This document shows, one piece after another, positions 1-8,068 of a stretch of DNA of 64,000 nt. The position numbers were made by a program, and so were the translations under genes. The notes beneath the pieces were generated by a model. It was not told the origin of the DNA and did not search any database. It worked only from the letters and a program-made list of their open reading frames with translations. Position 1 is the first letter of the stretch, and each line of letters opens with the position of its first letter. Origin of the DNA: Acetobacter okinawensis (GTDB taxonomy: Bacteria > Pseudomonadota > Alphaproteobacteria > Acetobacterales > Acetobacteraceae). Where the stretch lies: NCBI RefSeq assembly GCF_002153655.1, contig NZ_JOPJ01000006.1, forward strand, positions 62,001-126,000. Direction: 5' to 3'.

Positions 1-1
1 G

Positions 2-469
2 GACCGTGAACTGAATGCCCTGCGCGGGCGTATTGGTCGGGTTACACGCCGGGCAAGCTGGCCTGAGTTTGTTCCCATTCATCTTGCGATCGTGCTCCAG
101 CAGCTACACCACACAACCCGCCCGATTGATGAGCTGGTGCAGGATGCTGCACATCTGGCGGAGCGCTTTGGTCTGCCCGGCCTGCCAACGGAAAACCCGA
201 GTTTTTTGCCCGAGGATGACCTGCTGCGCGTAAGCTGCGTACGGGCTTTTCTGGGGCGGCCCCATTTATTACTGCTGGAAGACCCGATTGAGGGTGGTCC
301 GGCGGAATTGAGCAATTCTTTTCTGGCTGCAATAACCGAGGCGCGCGACAGGGGTGCCGGGGTTATCTGGCTGGTAAGGAATAACGCAGTCTGGCAGGAA
401 TATCGGCAGGGTATTACCGCAACCTGGCGGCTTGCAGATGATGGTCTTGTAGCAGTACGGATGGGATAA
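2..469 (+). CDS. ABC transporter ATP-binding protein, C-terminal part (Mla/Mce-type), cut by window edge
   Basis: The frame is open from base 2, so the N-terminus with the Walker A and Q-loop lies outside the window. The visible 155 residues look like the second half of an ABC ATPase: a helix followed by ARAFL-like RAFLGRP and the hydrophobic strand LLLLEDP where Walker B should be. It is the expected ATPase of an Mla/Mce lipid transporter, because its stop overlaps the ATG of the MCE-domain gene by one base (TAATG). The motifs are degenerate. LPEDD stands where LSGGQ is expected, Walker B reads L-E-D-P instead of L-D-E-P, and WLVRNN replaces the usual His switch. ATPase activity is therefore doubtful. 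The fold assignment is fairly sure; the role comes from context. Confidence 0.7.
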   Translation, partial: DRELNALRGRIGRVTRRASWPEFVPIHLAIVLQQLHHTTRPIDELVQDAAHLAERFGLPGLPTENPSFLPEDDLLRVSCVRAFLGRPHLLLLEDPIEGGPAELSNSFLAAITEARDRGAGVIWLVRNNAVWQEYRQGITATWRLADDGLVAVRMG

Positions 470-1419
470 TGTTCCAACTCCGCTTACGACAGAAAGTAAA
501 ACCACTCATTTCTCTGCGCTATGCGGATGAATGGGTCGGGTTTCTCGTGCTTCTGAGCATACTCATTTTTGGGGGCGCGGTTATCGAGGCTGGCGTGCTG
601 CGTGACTGGCTAACCCCTCCGGCACGGTTGCGCGTGGTGCTGCCTGCATCGGGCGTTGGCGGGCTGACCGTAGGGGGCGATGTGCAGCTAATGGGAGCCC
701 ACGCGGGGACCATTCGCAGCATCAAACTCAATCCGTCGGGGAATATGTACGCCATGGTCGATCTCGACCCGCAGGCAAAGCCCTTTATCCGGCGAGACAG
801 CACAGCCCTTATCCGCAAACAGCTTATTGTGACCGGTGCATCCTATCTGGACCTCAGCCGTGGGCATGGTGACCCGATGGACTGGAGCTATGCTGTTATT
901 TCGGCAACGCCAGCCCCCAACCCCGCAGACCAGATTACGGCAACCCTGAACAGTATTCAGGCCGAAATCATGCCTGCTCTGGCCAGTGCAAGGCACATGA
1001 TGGCGCAGTTGGATGGCACCATTACCGACATGCACGCGGGCAAGGGCACAATCGGGCAGTTGATGACCAATGACCAGCTTATCCGCCAGTCAGAAGCTAC
1101 GATTGCCTCCTTGGATGCTGTGATCGAACGGCTCAAGCCGATTGAAAAACAGGTATCGGGGATTATGGCCAAAACAGACGCGACCATGGGCAACCTCAAA
1201 TCCGCAACCAAGGACGTCAAGGATGCAACGCCGCATCTGCCTGCCATTGCCAGCAATGTGGAGGCCAGCACGGCGGACCTGCCAGCCATGCTGGCACAGG
1301 CCCAGACAACGCTGTACGGGTTACAGCAGTTGACTGACCAGTTGCGTGGCATGTGGCTGCTGGGCGGGCAGAAGGTCACACACCATAAACGACTGGCTCC
1401 CAGACAGGTGCGACCATGA
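469..1419 (+). CDS. MCE-domain (MlaD-like) lipid-transport substrate-binding protein
   Basis: This 316-residue protein has one N-terminal membrane anchor at about residues 22-42. An MCE/MlaD domain follows at about 53-130, with the characteristic GVGGLTVGGDVQLMGAHAG stretch. A long helical tail, probably coiled-coil, covers about 150-300. Proteins of this family sit in the inner membrane, face the periplasm and form rings that pass phospholipids between the envelope membranes together with an ABC permease and ATPase. The gene starts one base inside the stop of the ATPase gene and overlaps the downstream lipoprotein gene by four bases (ATGA), so the three are co-transcribed. The permease (MlaE-like) is expected upstream of the window. 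Confidence 0.85.
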   Translation: MFQLRLRQKVKPLISLRYADEWVGFLVLLSILIFGGAVIEAGVLRDWLTPPARLRVVLPASGVGGLTVGGDVQLMGAHAGTIRSIKLNPSGNMYAMVDLDPQAKPFIRRDSTALIRKQLIVTGASYLDLSRGHGDPMDWSYAVISATPAPNPADQITATLNSIQAEIMPALASARHMMAQLDGTITDMHAGKGTIGQLMTNDQLIRQSEATIASLDAVIERLKPIEKQVSGIMAKTDATMGNLKSATKDVKDATPHLPAIASNVEASTADLPAMLAQAQTTLYGLQQLTDQLRGMWLLGGQKVTHHKRLAPRQVRP

Positions 1420-2351
1420 GACGGCTGAGACACATGCTGCTGCTGGCAACGCCGCTGGTGTTGGCCGGGTGCAGCGCAAGCCAGAGCAAACCCACGGCTC
1501 TTGATGATGCGGCATGGGACCAGGCCATGGCGGCAGGGCGGGATTCGTTTGAACTGGGGCGTTACACGGTTGCCGTGTCCCAGTATCGCAAGGCTGCCAA
1601 TCTGGCCCTCGTGCGTGATGACGGATCTGCTGTGGCCGAGGCAGGGTATGACCTTGCTGTGTCCCAACTGGCGGCCAATGCTCCAGCAGATGCACTGCAA
1701 ACAACGCAGGCAACCCGGCAGGCGGTGCAACTGCGTGGGGGAGGGGAGCAGTTCTCGCTTGATCTGGTGGAGGCTGCCAGCCACTACAGGCTTGGCCACT
1801 ATGGGCAGGCGTTACCTCTGGCAAGCCACGCCATGCTCTCGCCCGACACAGGGGTCGCGGCACGGGCGGCACTGGTTCTGGGCCTTGCTGCCGATGCGCA
1901 GGGTGATCAGGCGGGGTTACAGAGTGCGGCATCTTATCTGAGCACCCTCAAAGCACCACTGTCTGTGACCCAGCAGGCGGACAGAGCCGAAATTCAGGCC
2001 CGTGTGCTGCGTAAGTCCAACCCTGCGCTGGCGGAACAGCAGGCTGAAGATGCAGCCTCCCTCCGCCAGAGCGAAGGATCATACCATGACATGGTCCGCG
2101 CACTAGCACTTGCCGCACGGATAGCGGCCAGTCAGGGCGATCAGGCCAAGGCGCGCGTGCTCTGGGCGCGTGCCGCGCAGAGTGCTGCGGCGCAGTCTGG
2201 TGCGCTCAACAGGGTGGATGCACAAACGCTGGCGCATGGCGCGTTGACCAAGGGCAATGCGATCCCGCCAGAAGATGATGCTCAGGCATGGGCGCGCAAT
2301 GCCGGGAGTGTTGTGCTCCGACCGTTCGACAAGGAGACTGGAACACCATAA
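1416..2351 (+). CDS. Lipoprotein with TPR-like helical repeats, last gene of the mce operon
   Basis: The 311-residue product begins with a signal peptide ending in the lipobox LAGC, with the lipidated Cys at residue 19. The rest is alanine-rich and alpha-helical, with repeat segments resembling tetratricopeptide units, such as GRDSFELGRYTVAVSQYRKA near residue 41 and further helices to about 260. No enzymatic motif is visible. Position as the last gene of an Mce/Mla operon, overlapping the MCE gene by four bases, suggests a periplasmic scaffold or outer-membrane partner of the transporter. It does not look like MlaC, MlaB or a PqiC-type auxiliary lipoprotein. The lipoprotein call is sure; the function is inferred from position only. 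Confidence 0.75.
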   Translation: MRRLRHMLLLATPLVLAGCSASQSKPTALDDAAWDQAMAAGRDSFELGRYTVAVSQYRKAANLALVRDDGSAVAEAGYDLAVSQLAANAPADALQTTQATRQAVQLRGGGEQFSLDLVEAASHYRLGHYGQALPLASHAMLSPDTGVAARAALVLGLAADAQGDQAGLQSAASYLSTLKAPLSVTQQADRAEIQARVLRKSNPALAEQQAEDAASLRQSEGSYHDMVRALALAARIAASQGDQAKARVLWARAAQSAAAQSGALNRVDAQTLAHGALTKGNAIPPEDDAQAWARNAGSVVLRPFDKETGTP

Positions 2352-2361
2352 TGTGGTGTTC
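2341..2361 (+). repeat. Inverted repeat over the stop codon of the mce lipoprotein gene
   Basis: GAACACCA and TGGTGTTC form a perfect 8-bp inverted repeat with a five-base loop that contains the stop codon. No T-run follows on the + strand, so it is at best a weak or Rho-assisted 3' end signal. Confidence 0.4.
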
Positions 2362-2379
2362 TAACCCGCAAGCAGCCTG

Positions 2380-2411
2380 AAAAAATGGTTGAGCCTATTG
2401 CAGGCTCAGCC
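2380..2411 (-). terminator. Rho-independent terminator of the minus-strand glycosyltransferase gene
   Basis: The arms 2387-2396 (GGTTGAGCCT) and 2402-2411 (AGGCTCAGCC) pair over 10 bp with one G-U and a five-base loop. Read on the minus strand the hairpin is followed directly by ATTTTTTC, the classic U-tract. It lies about 70 bases past the stop of the minus-strand gene that ends at 2482. Confidence 0.75.
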
Positions 2412-2481
2412 AAGATCAAGGTGATTTGTGTAGTCTTATACTGACTGCGGCGGGGAGGTATTTGGCCCGTGTTGCGCATGC

Positions 2482-3948
2482 TTATTGTGCATGAGCCTGC
2501 TGCAATATGTCATCAAAGTTAAAAATTGTTACATTGTCCGTCTTGGGGATGTCTGTTGAAGGACCAACGCGCGCCGTTGTTACTGTGGCAAGGTTGGGCG
2601 CGTGCTGGGCATTCAGTAAAACCCAGACAAGATTTTTTGGTACCCATACTTGAGAAGAAGATGGGAGACCGAACTCATCATACCGTAAAAACGGCGCCAG
2701 TGTTTCCTCACGTCGTGCCAGAACGAAATATATGGATGAAGCATTTTTGAGGTTGTTAATTTGAGACAGATAGTGCGCCGTTAGGTGCAATTCTGTGGAC
2801 TGGGGTTTGGCAAATCCGTTTTTTACATCGCTGTGGGCAGTCCATGCGCAGAGTACAAGCATGATACTCATGCATGACGTCATGTAGTGACTGGCTTTGA
2901 TCGTATTTAACCACGACCAAAGGGCCATGGTAAAATAGAGTAGCAGCAGACTGGTTAATGCAGATTGTGTGCGATATGCAGCCCAATTCTCCTGTACGAC
3001 AAGGTTAGGTAGATAGCTGAGGGGAACCAGAAATATACAAATAAAAACTTTCTGATAATTGAAATATTTGCTTGCTCTATAATGGAGAGCAAAACCCGAA
3101 ACTATAAAAATAAGAACGAGTATGGATAAGAGAGTGCTTCCTTTGGCGTAAGGAAGGTCTAAGGCATTGCGCAAGGCTTTAAGCAAAAACCATGTACATT
3201 TCTCTCTTATGTCAGACACCAAAGCAGTACGGTTCATGGATGGCGCTGTATGAAAAATAAGAGAGGGAAGCGTCTTGGTTGCAATGAAATCAAGAATTAA
3301 GGCCCCTGCCATAACTGCGCAGGTAATAAACATAACTTTGCGTGTAGGGAGTGGTTTATCAGACGCAAGCCATGCCGTGCCAGCAAAGACCCAATACATC
3401 ATTGCGGAAGGTTGGTAGGTGCAAATGGCAAGCCCAAGAAGGAGAAACGAGAAGAAAAGTCTCTGCCACTGCTGTTTAGAGTTGTGTTGTACAAGGCGGT
3501 AGCTCAAGCCTGCCAGAAAAGCAGCCCAAGTATAACCAGCAGTGACTGACCAAGCGGCATAGACCTGAAAAGCAGGCATAAGCCCGATGCATGCCGCAAA
3601 AATTATACAAACACTTGAAGAAAATTGAGAGTTTTCCTTTAAATGTTTCATAAATAAAGTTGAAAGAGCAGCTATTCCTGCAAGGGAGAATAATCGTATC
3701 CAGCACAGGTCTGATACATGCGTAACGTCAATATAAATACAGCTTAAAACAGCGTAAACTGGTCTGCCTCCTTGTGTCATCATAGATAGAAGATCGAGCA
3801 ATTGGGTATGCGCGGCTGCTATGTAGGCATAATCATCGGCAAAGCCATAAACTGTAGTGAGGGAAGTGATATAAACAATGCTAAAAAAAGCAAGATACGC
3901 ACAGTATATTAATACATTTTTAGCAGTCTGATTCTTTAAAGTATTCAC
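2482..3948 (-). CDS. Polytopic membrane glycosyltransferase, GtrII-like
   Basis: This 488-residue protein has about ten hydrophobic segments and a soluble C-terminal tail from about residue 380. Near the N-terminus it carries an acidic pair in FADDY (Asp38, Asp39) and then GGRP at 60-63. The same arrangement, a DD pair at 38-39 followed by DGRP, occurs in the other membrane protein of this island (5284-6744). This fits the GtrII group of O-antigen glucosyltransferases, which take a polyprenyl-phosphate sugar made by GtrB and add it to polysaccharide on the periplasmic face. The gene is divergent from gtrB across 315 bases and has its own terminator. Base composition is more AT-rich than the surroundings. 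The acceptor and sugar cannot be read from the sequence. Confidence 0.65.
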   Translation of the reverse strand: MNTLKNQTAKNVLIYCAYLAFFSIVYITSLTTVYGFADDYAYIAAAHTQLLDLLSMMTQGGRPVYAVLSCIYIDVTHVSDLCWIRLFSLAGIAALSTLFMKHLKENSQFSSSVCIIFAACIGLMPAFQVYAAWSVTAGYTWAAFLAGLSYRLVQHNSKQQWQRLFFSFLLLGLAICTYQPSAMMYWVFAGTAWLASDKPLPTRKVMFITCAVMAGALILDFIATKTLPSLIFHTAPSMNRTALVSDIREKCTWFLLKALRNALDLPYAKGSTLLSILVLIFIVSGFALHYRASKYFNYQKVFICIFLVPLSYLPNLVVQENWAAYRTQSALTSLLLLYFTMALWSWLNTIKASHYMTSCMSIMLVLCAWTAHSDVKNGFAKPQSTELHLTAHYLSQINNLKNASSIYFVLARREETLAPFLRYDEFGLPSSSQVWVPKNLVWVLLNAQHAPNLATVTTARVGPSTDIPKTDNVTIFNFDDILQQAHAQ

Positions 3949-4263
3949 AAAATATCCTTTACCATGACTATTTTTTCATGATTATGGCTATCTTTTTATC
4001 TAAGGCCCTCAAAAAAATCCACATAGTTTTATCCTCATGAGGCAAGAGTATTATCTTGGCTGTATTCATGGGCGGATCAGAGTTACAATATTAAATCCTA
4101 TTGGGTTGGGAAGCCTGAGTGGACTAGCCTGTTTGGCATATGCTACAGAGGGCAGGTCATATATGGGATAAATAAGAAAAATGCGCAGATTTGATTACTG
4201 TGTGTATATTTTTGCAATTTTTCTTGTTTCAATTCCATTATAGAGCAAGGAATTTGTTTTAAT
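3949..4263. promoter_or_regulatory. Divergent intergenic region of the glycosylation island
   Basis: These 315 AT-rich bases separate two divergently transcribed genes and must hold promoters for both. Poly-T and poly-A runs (for example 3971-3976 and 4010-4016) are present. A TTATAG hexamer lies about 20 bases before the gtrB-like start, but no -35 box is well spaced to it. I see no open frame, tRNA or remnant of a gtrA flippase gene. Confidence 0.4.
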
Positions 4264-5235
4264 ATGTCTGTAGAAGTCGATTTGAGTATTGTTGTTCCTT
4301 GCTATAATGAACATCTTGTTCTTTCTGAATTCCATAAAAGATTATGTGTGGTCATGGATGCCGTGGGGCAGACATGGGAGGTCGTTTATGTAAACGATGG
4401 TTCAACCGACCAGACATTGGCAACAATCCGCGATCTGGAACGGCAGGACCAGAGGATTTCCAGCGTTAATCTCTCCAGAAATTTTGGTAAGGAAATCGCG
4501 CTGACCGCAGGGCTGGATTATGCGCGCGGCACAGAAGGTGTGGTTGTTATTGATGCGGATCTACAGGATCCACCAGAAGTCATTCAGGAGATGATCGCCG
4601 CACGGTCCGATGATGTGGATATGGTTTATGCCCGCAGGCGACTGCGCAAAGGGGAAAGTCTGCTTAAAAGGCTGACCTCATGGGGCTTTTACCGGATTAT
4701 GACCAAGCTGGGTAATCGGATTGTTATTCCACCAGATACGGGTGATTTCCGGTTCATGAGTCGTAGATTACTGAATGATCTTTTGCGGATGCGAGAGCGG
4801 CATCGCTTCATGAAAGGCCTGTTCTGTTGGGTTGGTTATCCATCCAAGGAATTGCTGTATGATCGCGCGCCGCGGTTAGGTGGCAAAACCAGTTTTAATT
4901 ATTGGTCTTTGTGGAATCTGGCATTGGAGGGAATTACCTCCTTTTCGGTATTGCCTTTGCAACTGGCGACTTATTTAGGTTTTGCGGTATCGTTTTTCGC
5001 AGCACTTTATGGTGTGTGGGTTATAATTTTTACAATTACATCTGGCTCTCATGTGCCCGGTTATCCCAGTTTAATGACAGTTATTCTGTTTTTGGGTGGA
5101 ATACAGCTGATGACACTGGGGTTGATAGGAGAATACGTAGGAAGGATTTTCAACGAAACAAAAAATAGGCCGCTTTACTTTGTGGAATTTTATCATTCAT
5201 CTTTCTCGCAATCAGAGGATAAGAGAAAGATTTAA
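4264..5235 (+). CDS. GtrB-like polyprenyl-phosphate glycosyltransferase (GT2)
   Basis: The protein has 323 residues. It opens with the GT2 fold: LSIVVPCYNE at the start, VYVNDGSTDQT for nucleotide-sugar binding, and VVIDADLQDPPEV carrying the metal-binding aspartates. Two C-terminal membrane helices lie at about 232-256 and 268-290, ending in the GEYVGRIFNETKNRP signature of the GtrB/DPM1 group. Such enzymes move a sugar from UDP or GDP onto undecaprenyl phosphate at the cytoplasmic face. The lipid-linked sugar is then flipped and used by a GtrII-type transferase. Both neighbours are such transferases, so this enzyme probably feeds them. Length and motifs are complete. No gtrA flippase is adjacent. 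Confidence 0.85.
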   Translation: MSVEVDLSIVVPCYNEHLVLSEFHKRLCVVMDAVGQTWEVVYVNDGSTDQTLATIRDLERQDQRISSVNLSRNFGKEIALTAGLDYARGTEGVVVIDADLQDPPEVIQEMIAARSDDVDMVYARRRLRKGESLLKRLTSWGFYRIMTKLGNRIVIPPDTGDFRFMSRRLLNDLLRMRERHRFMKGLFCWVGYPSKELLYDRAPRLGGKTSFNYWSLWNLALEGITSFSVLPLQLATYLGFAVSFFAALYGVWVIIFTITSGSHVPGYPSLMTVILFLGGIQLMTLGLIGEYVGRIFNETKNRPLYFVEFYHSSFSQSEDKRKI

Positions 5236-5283
5236 AAATAAACTTTCTGAATGTAGATTTATTTTAAAATTAGGATAAATATC

Positions 5284-6744
5284 GTGTTCTCGAATAAGTA
5301 TATAAAAATAAGAGATTTATCAATATTTAATTATTTATTCTCTTTATCATTTTTGTATATACTCCCAATTATATTAGCGAATAGATACTATATAGATGAT
5401 ATGGGGCGCGTACTTCATGGCTATACCCATTGGAAACGAGATGGGAGGCCGTTGGCTGATATTGTAATGCAAGCTCTAAATTTTGGGAAACCTATTTTAG
5501 ATTTGTCTCCAATAATACAAATATTAAGTGTTTTTACTTTGTCTGTATCGTTAACATTGTATGCAAAAAGATACTTCAAAAATGGAAGTGTGTTTTCGAT
5601 TTCTATGGGATTATTTTTGTTTGTTGGAAACCCATTTTTTATACAAAACTTGTCATTTAAATATGATTCCCTTACAATGTCATTAAGTCTTTGTGCTTTA
5701 ATTTTTTGCTTTTCCTTTGATTTGTTGACTTTATATACATGGTTTATGGTTTCTTTTTTAATTGTTGTTTCTTTATCTCTTTATCAAGCTTCAATAGGTT
5801 TATTTTTTATACTATCTGTTATTGAATTGATTCAAAAGAAAATTAATGACCGTGAATTTAATACGGTTGCCTTTTCATGTTTGTTTTTTAGGTTTGTGCA
5901 GTTTGTCACAGGGTATATGTTTTATTATTTTGTGGTATTAAGAAGTTGCAATCTAAGTGACTATGGTGGGCAACACTCTCAAGTAATTCCGTTTGATAGA
6001 AATGGAATTCATATTTTAATAAAAAACATTGAATCTTATTTCTTTGTTTTTAAAAATTCATTTATAGGGTTCCCTACTATTTTTATTTTATTTTATGCCT
6101 TTGTAATTTTCTTATTTATTGTAAAATATGCAAAATTTGAAAATTTTTATCTGAGTACGTGTGTGGTTTTATCGCCATTGTTGTGTTTTTTATTTTCATT
6201 TATTCATTTATCGATTTTGCGAGATCCTATTTTTCTAGAGCGTGTTTTCTTATCTTTTTGTGGGTTTATGCTTTTTATATATTTCTGTGTATATAATCTT
6301 TTTAAGAAATATTCTGCATATATTCTTTTTCCATTGGTTTCTTTTTGTTTTTTCTTAAGTTATTCTTATGGAAATACATCTGCGGCACAAAATCGAATAG
6401 ATACTTTGATAGCATCATCAATCTCGTATGATCAGGCTCATTATAATGGGACATTTAAAACGCTTTCTATTGTTGGGGTAATGCCTCAAGCAAAGCAAAG
6501 AGAGCTTATTGTCGAGAGACTTCCTATAATGAAAGGCCTTGTGCCTATTTATATAAATAATTCTTTGTACTGGGGTGGGGAGCTATTAAATAGTTTTCTT
6601 GTGGTTGGGGAGCCAGTTAACGCAGATCAAAATGATTTTGATTTTATGATTAAGAATAAGCCTTTTTTATCATCGAGAGATTATGATTTGTATGCGAATA
6701 AAGATAAAATGATAATAAATTTTAAAAATAAAGCACCTGATTGA
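5284..6744 (+). CDS. Polytopic membrane glycosyltransferase, GtrII-like, very AT-rich
   Basis: The 486-residue membrane protein is rich in Phe, Leu, Ile and Tyr, with about ten transmembrane stretches and a soluble end from about residue 370. The N-terminal periplasmic loop has YIDDMGR (Asp38, Asp39) and RDGRP at 52-56, the acidic pair plus GRP pattern of GtrII O-antigen glucosyltransferases. The start is GTG, preceded by AGGAT about eight bases upstream. It follows the gtrB-like gene by 48 bases on the same strand, so the two probably act in sequence. Composition is extreme: 5281-5340 contains only 11 G or C and 6001-6060 only 9, far below the rest of the window. That points to horizontal acquisition. 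Confidence 0.7.
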   Translation: MFSNKYIKIRDLSIFNYLFSLSFLYILPIILANRYYIDDMGRVLHGYTHWKRDGRPLADIVMQALNFGKPILDLSPIIQILSVFTLSVSLTLYAKRYFKNGSVFSISMGLFLFVGNPFFIQNLSFKYDSLTMSLSLCALIFCFSFDLLTLYTWFMVSFLIVVSLSLYQASIGLFFILSVIELIQKKINDREFNTVAFSCLFFRFVQFVTGYMFYYFVVLRSCNLSDYGGQHSQVIPFDRNGIHILIKNIESYFFVFKNSFIGFPTIFILFYAFVIFLFIVKYAKFENFYLSTCVVLSPLLCFLFSFIHLSILRDPIFLERVFLSFCGFMLFIYFCVYNLFKKYSAYILFPLVSFCFFLSYSYGNTSAAQNRIDTLIASSISYDQAHYNGTFKTLSIVGVMPQAKQRELIVERLPIMKGLVPIYINNSLYWGGELLNSFLVVGEPVNADQNDFDFMIKNKPFLSSRDYDLYANKDKMIINFKNKAPD

Positions 6745-6934
6745 ATTTAATGTAGAGAGATGGGTGTATTATGGTGGATAGTGTTCTTTCTAGTGGAGCA
6801 AATAGGTATGTTTTGAATCTTACTTTATTCACAATTGAGTGAATGCGTTTTATCATGCTTTTCTGAAAAAAGGAGTTTTGAAAAATAACCGCAAGACAAG
6901 CAGGTCTTCCATGCGCAATTCATGGAGCGCAAAT

Positions 6935-6977
6935 GCGCATTGTTGTGTAAAAGCGCAATAATGCGCTGGCGTTTTTG
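6935..6977 (+). terminator. Terminator-like hairpin between the glycosylation island and the K+ channel gene
   Basis: GCGCATTGTT (6935-6944) pairs with AATAATGCGC (6957-6966), 10 bp with one G-U and a 12-base loop. TGGCG and then five T (6972-6976) follow. It may end the gtr transcript. It lies only 28 bases before the channel start codon, so it could also act as an attenuator in that gene's leader. The segment just upstream (6910-6940) is unusually rich in GCGCA repeats. Confidence 0.45.
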
Positions 6978-7004
6978 CATGGCTGTGCGCACGGAGCGGT
7001 GATC

Positions 7005-8012
7005 ATGAAAAGATTTTTCCACCATTACAAAAAACGCAGCCATAAAGAGGATGCCGAGCGCCATACCAAGTTGGAGGATGTCGCACCCAACCTCCATACC
7101 AAGGAAGGCGGGCGTTTCCGCCTGAGCACCAAAGAGGCCGTGCGGCGTTTTCGTGCTCATGCGCTGGTGGAAGAAAAAAGCCACCGGGACGTGGTGCGTG
7201 TAGGGTTAAAAGATAGCGTATGGAGTGACCTCTACCACCATGCGCTTACGGCAAGCTGGCCTGCTTTTGCTGCTATTGCCGTTGTGTCTTATGTCCTGAT
7301 CAACCTTGTATTTGCATTGCTGTACATGCTGGCTCCGGGGCAGATTACCGGTCTGTCGCATGGCGTATTGCTGTCTTTGTTTTTCTTTAGCGTGCAAACG
7401 CTCTCCACCGTTGGGTATGGCACCATGAGCCCGATCGGGGCCTATGCCAACGCGGTTGTCTCGCTTGAGGTTTTTGTGGGTATGATGTTGACCGCCCTTG
7501 CCACAGGCGTTGTCTTTGCCCGTTTTGCCCGCCCCCGTGCCCGGCTGATGTTCAGCAATATTGCTGTTATCAGTAACGAAGGGGGGATCCCTGCCTTATG
7601 TATCCGCATTGCCAATTTGCGGATGAGCGTGATTTTATCAGTTGATATTGAAGTCGCTCTTTCTCGCCTGGTTATGAGCGATAACGGGCATCTGGTACGC
7701 AAGTTTGACCAGCTTCTGCTTATGCAATCGCATGTGCCGGTCCTGCGCTTTGCCTTTGTCATGGCCCATGTCATTACCCCGGATAGCCCTTTGCACGGCA
7801 AGACTGTTGCTGAACTGGAAGGGGAAGAGGCCGAAATCATTGTGACCGTCACAGGCACGGATGAGGCACTGGGCCAGACCGTGTTTGCAAGAACTGCTTA
7901 CAGGTTTGACCGAGTGCAGCATAACCACCGCTTTGTGGATATTGTGCTCTCTCGGCCGGATGGGCGTATTACGGTGGATTATACCCGTTTCCATGATGTT
8001 GAGGCGCACTGA
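7005..8012 (+). CDS. Inward-rectifier-type potassium channel (KirBac family)
   Basis: The start chosen is the ATG with GGAG eight bases upstream. A TTG 30 bases earlier is in frame but lacks such a site. The 335-residue product has a charged N-terminal cytoplasmic segment, an outer helix at about 85-109 and a pore helix. The selectivity filter TVGYG is at 135-139, the inner helix at about 148-172, and a C-terminal beta-rich IRK domain runs from about 180 to 330. This is the complete KirBac layout: a two-helix K+ channel of the inner membrane gated by its cytoplasmic domain. No other transport gene is linked. The adjacent FUSC gene is convergent, and the AT-rich glycosylation island lies upstream. 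Confidence 0.9.
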   Translation: MKRFFHHYKKRSHKEDAERHTKLEDVAPNLHTKEGGRFRLSTKEAVRRFRAHALVEEKSHRDVVRVGLKDSVWSDLYHHALTASWPAFAAIAVVSYVLINLVFALLYMLAPGQITGLSHGVLLSLFFFSVQTLSTVGYGTMSPIGAYANAVVSLEVFVGMMLTALATGVVFARFARPRARLMFSNIAVISNEGGIPALCIRIANLRMSVILSVDIEVALSRLVMSDNGHLVRKFDQLLLMQSHVPVLRFAFVMAHVITPDSPLHGKTVAELEGEEAEIIVTVTGTDEALGQTVFARTAYRFDRVQHNHRFVDIVLSRPDGRITVDYTRFHDVEAH

Positions 8013-8068
8013 AGCGCCCCCTCTTGTGGAGGAGGCGGAAGGTCCTGACCAATGTGGCAGGCTTTTAA

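Noticed and set aside
2526-2750. 74-codon + frame inside the minus-strand glycosyltransferase gene
   Set aside because: Antisense shadow without start signal.
6760-6816. Short hydrophobic frame of about 18 codons after the AT-rich transferase
   Set aside because: Too short, no ribosome-binding site, AT-rich chance frame.
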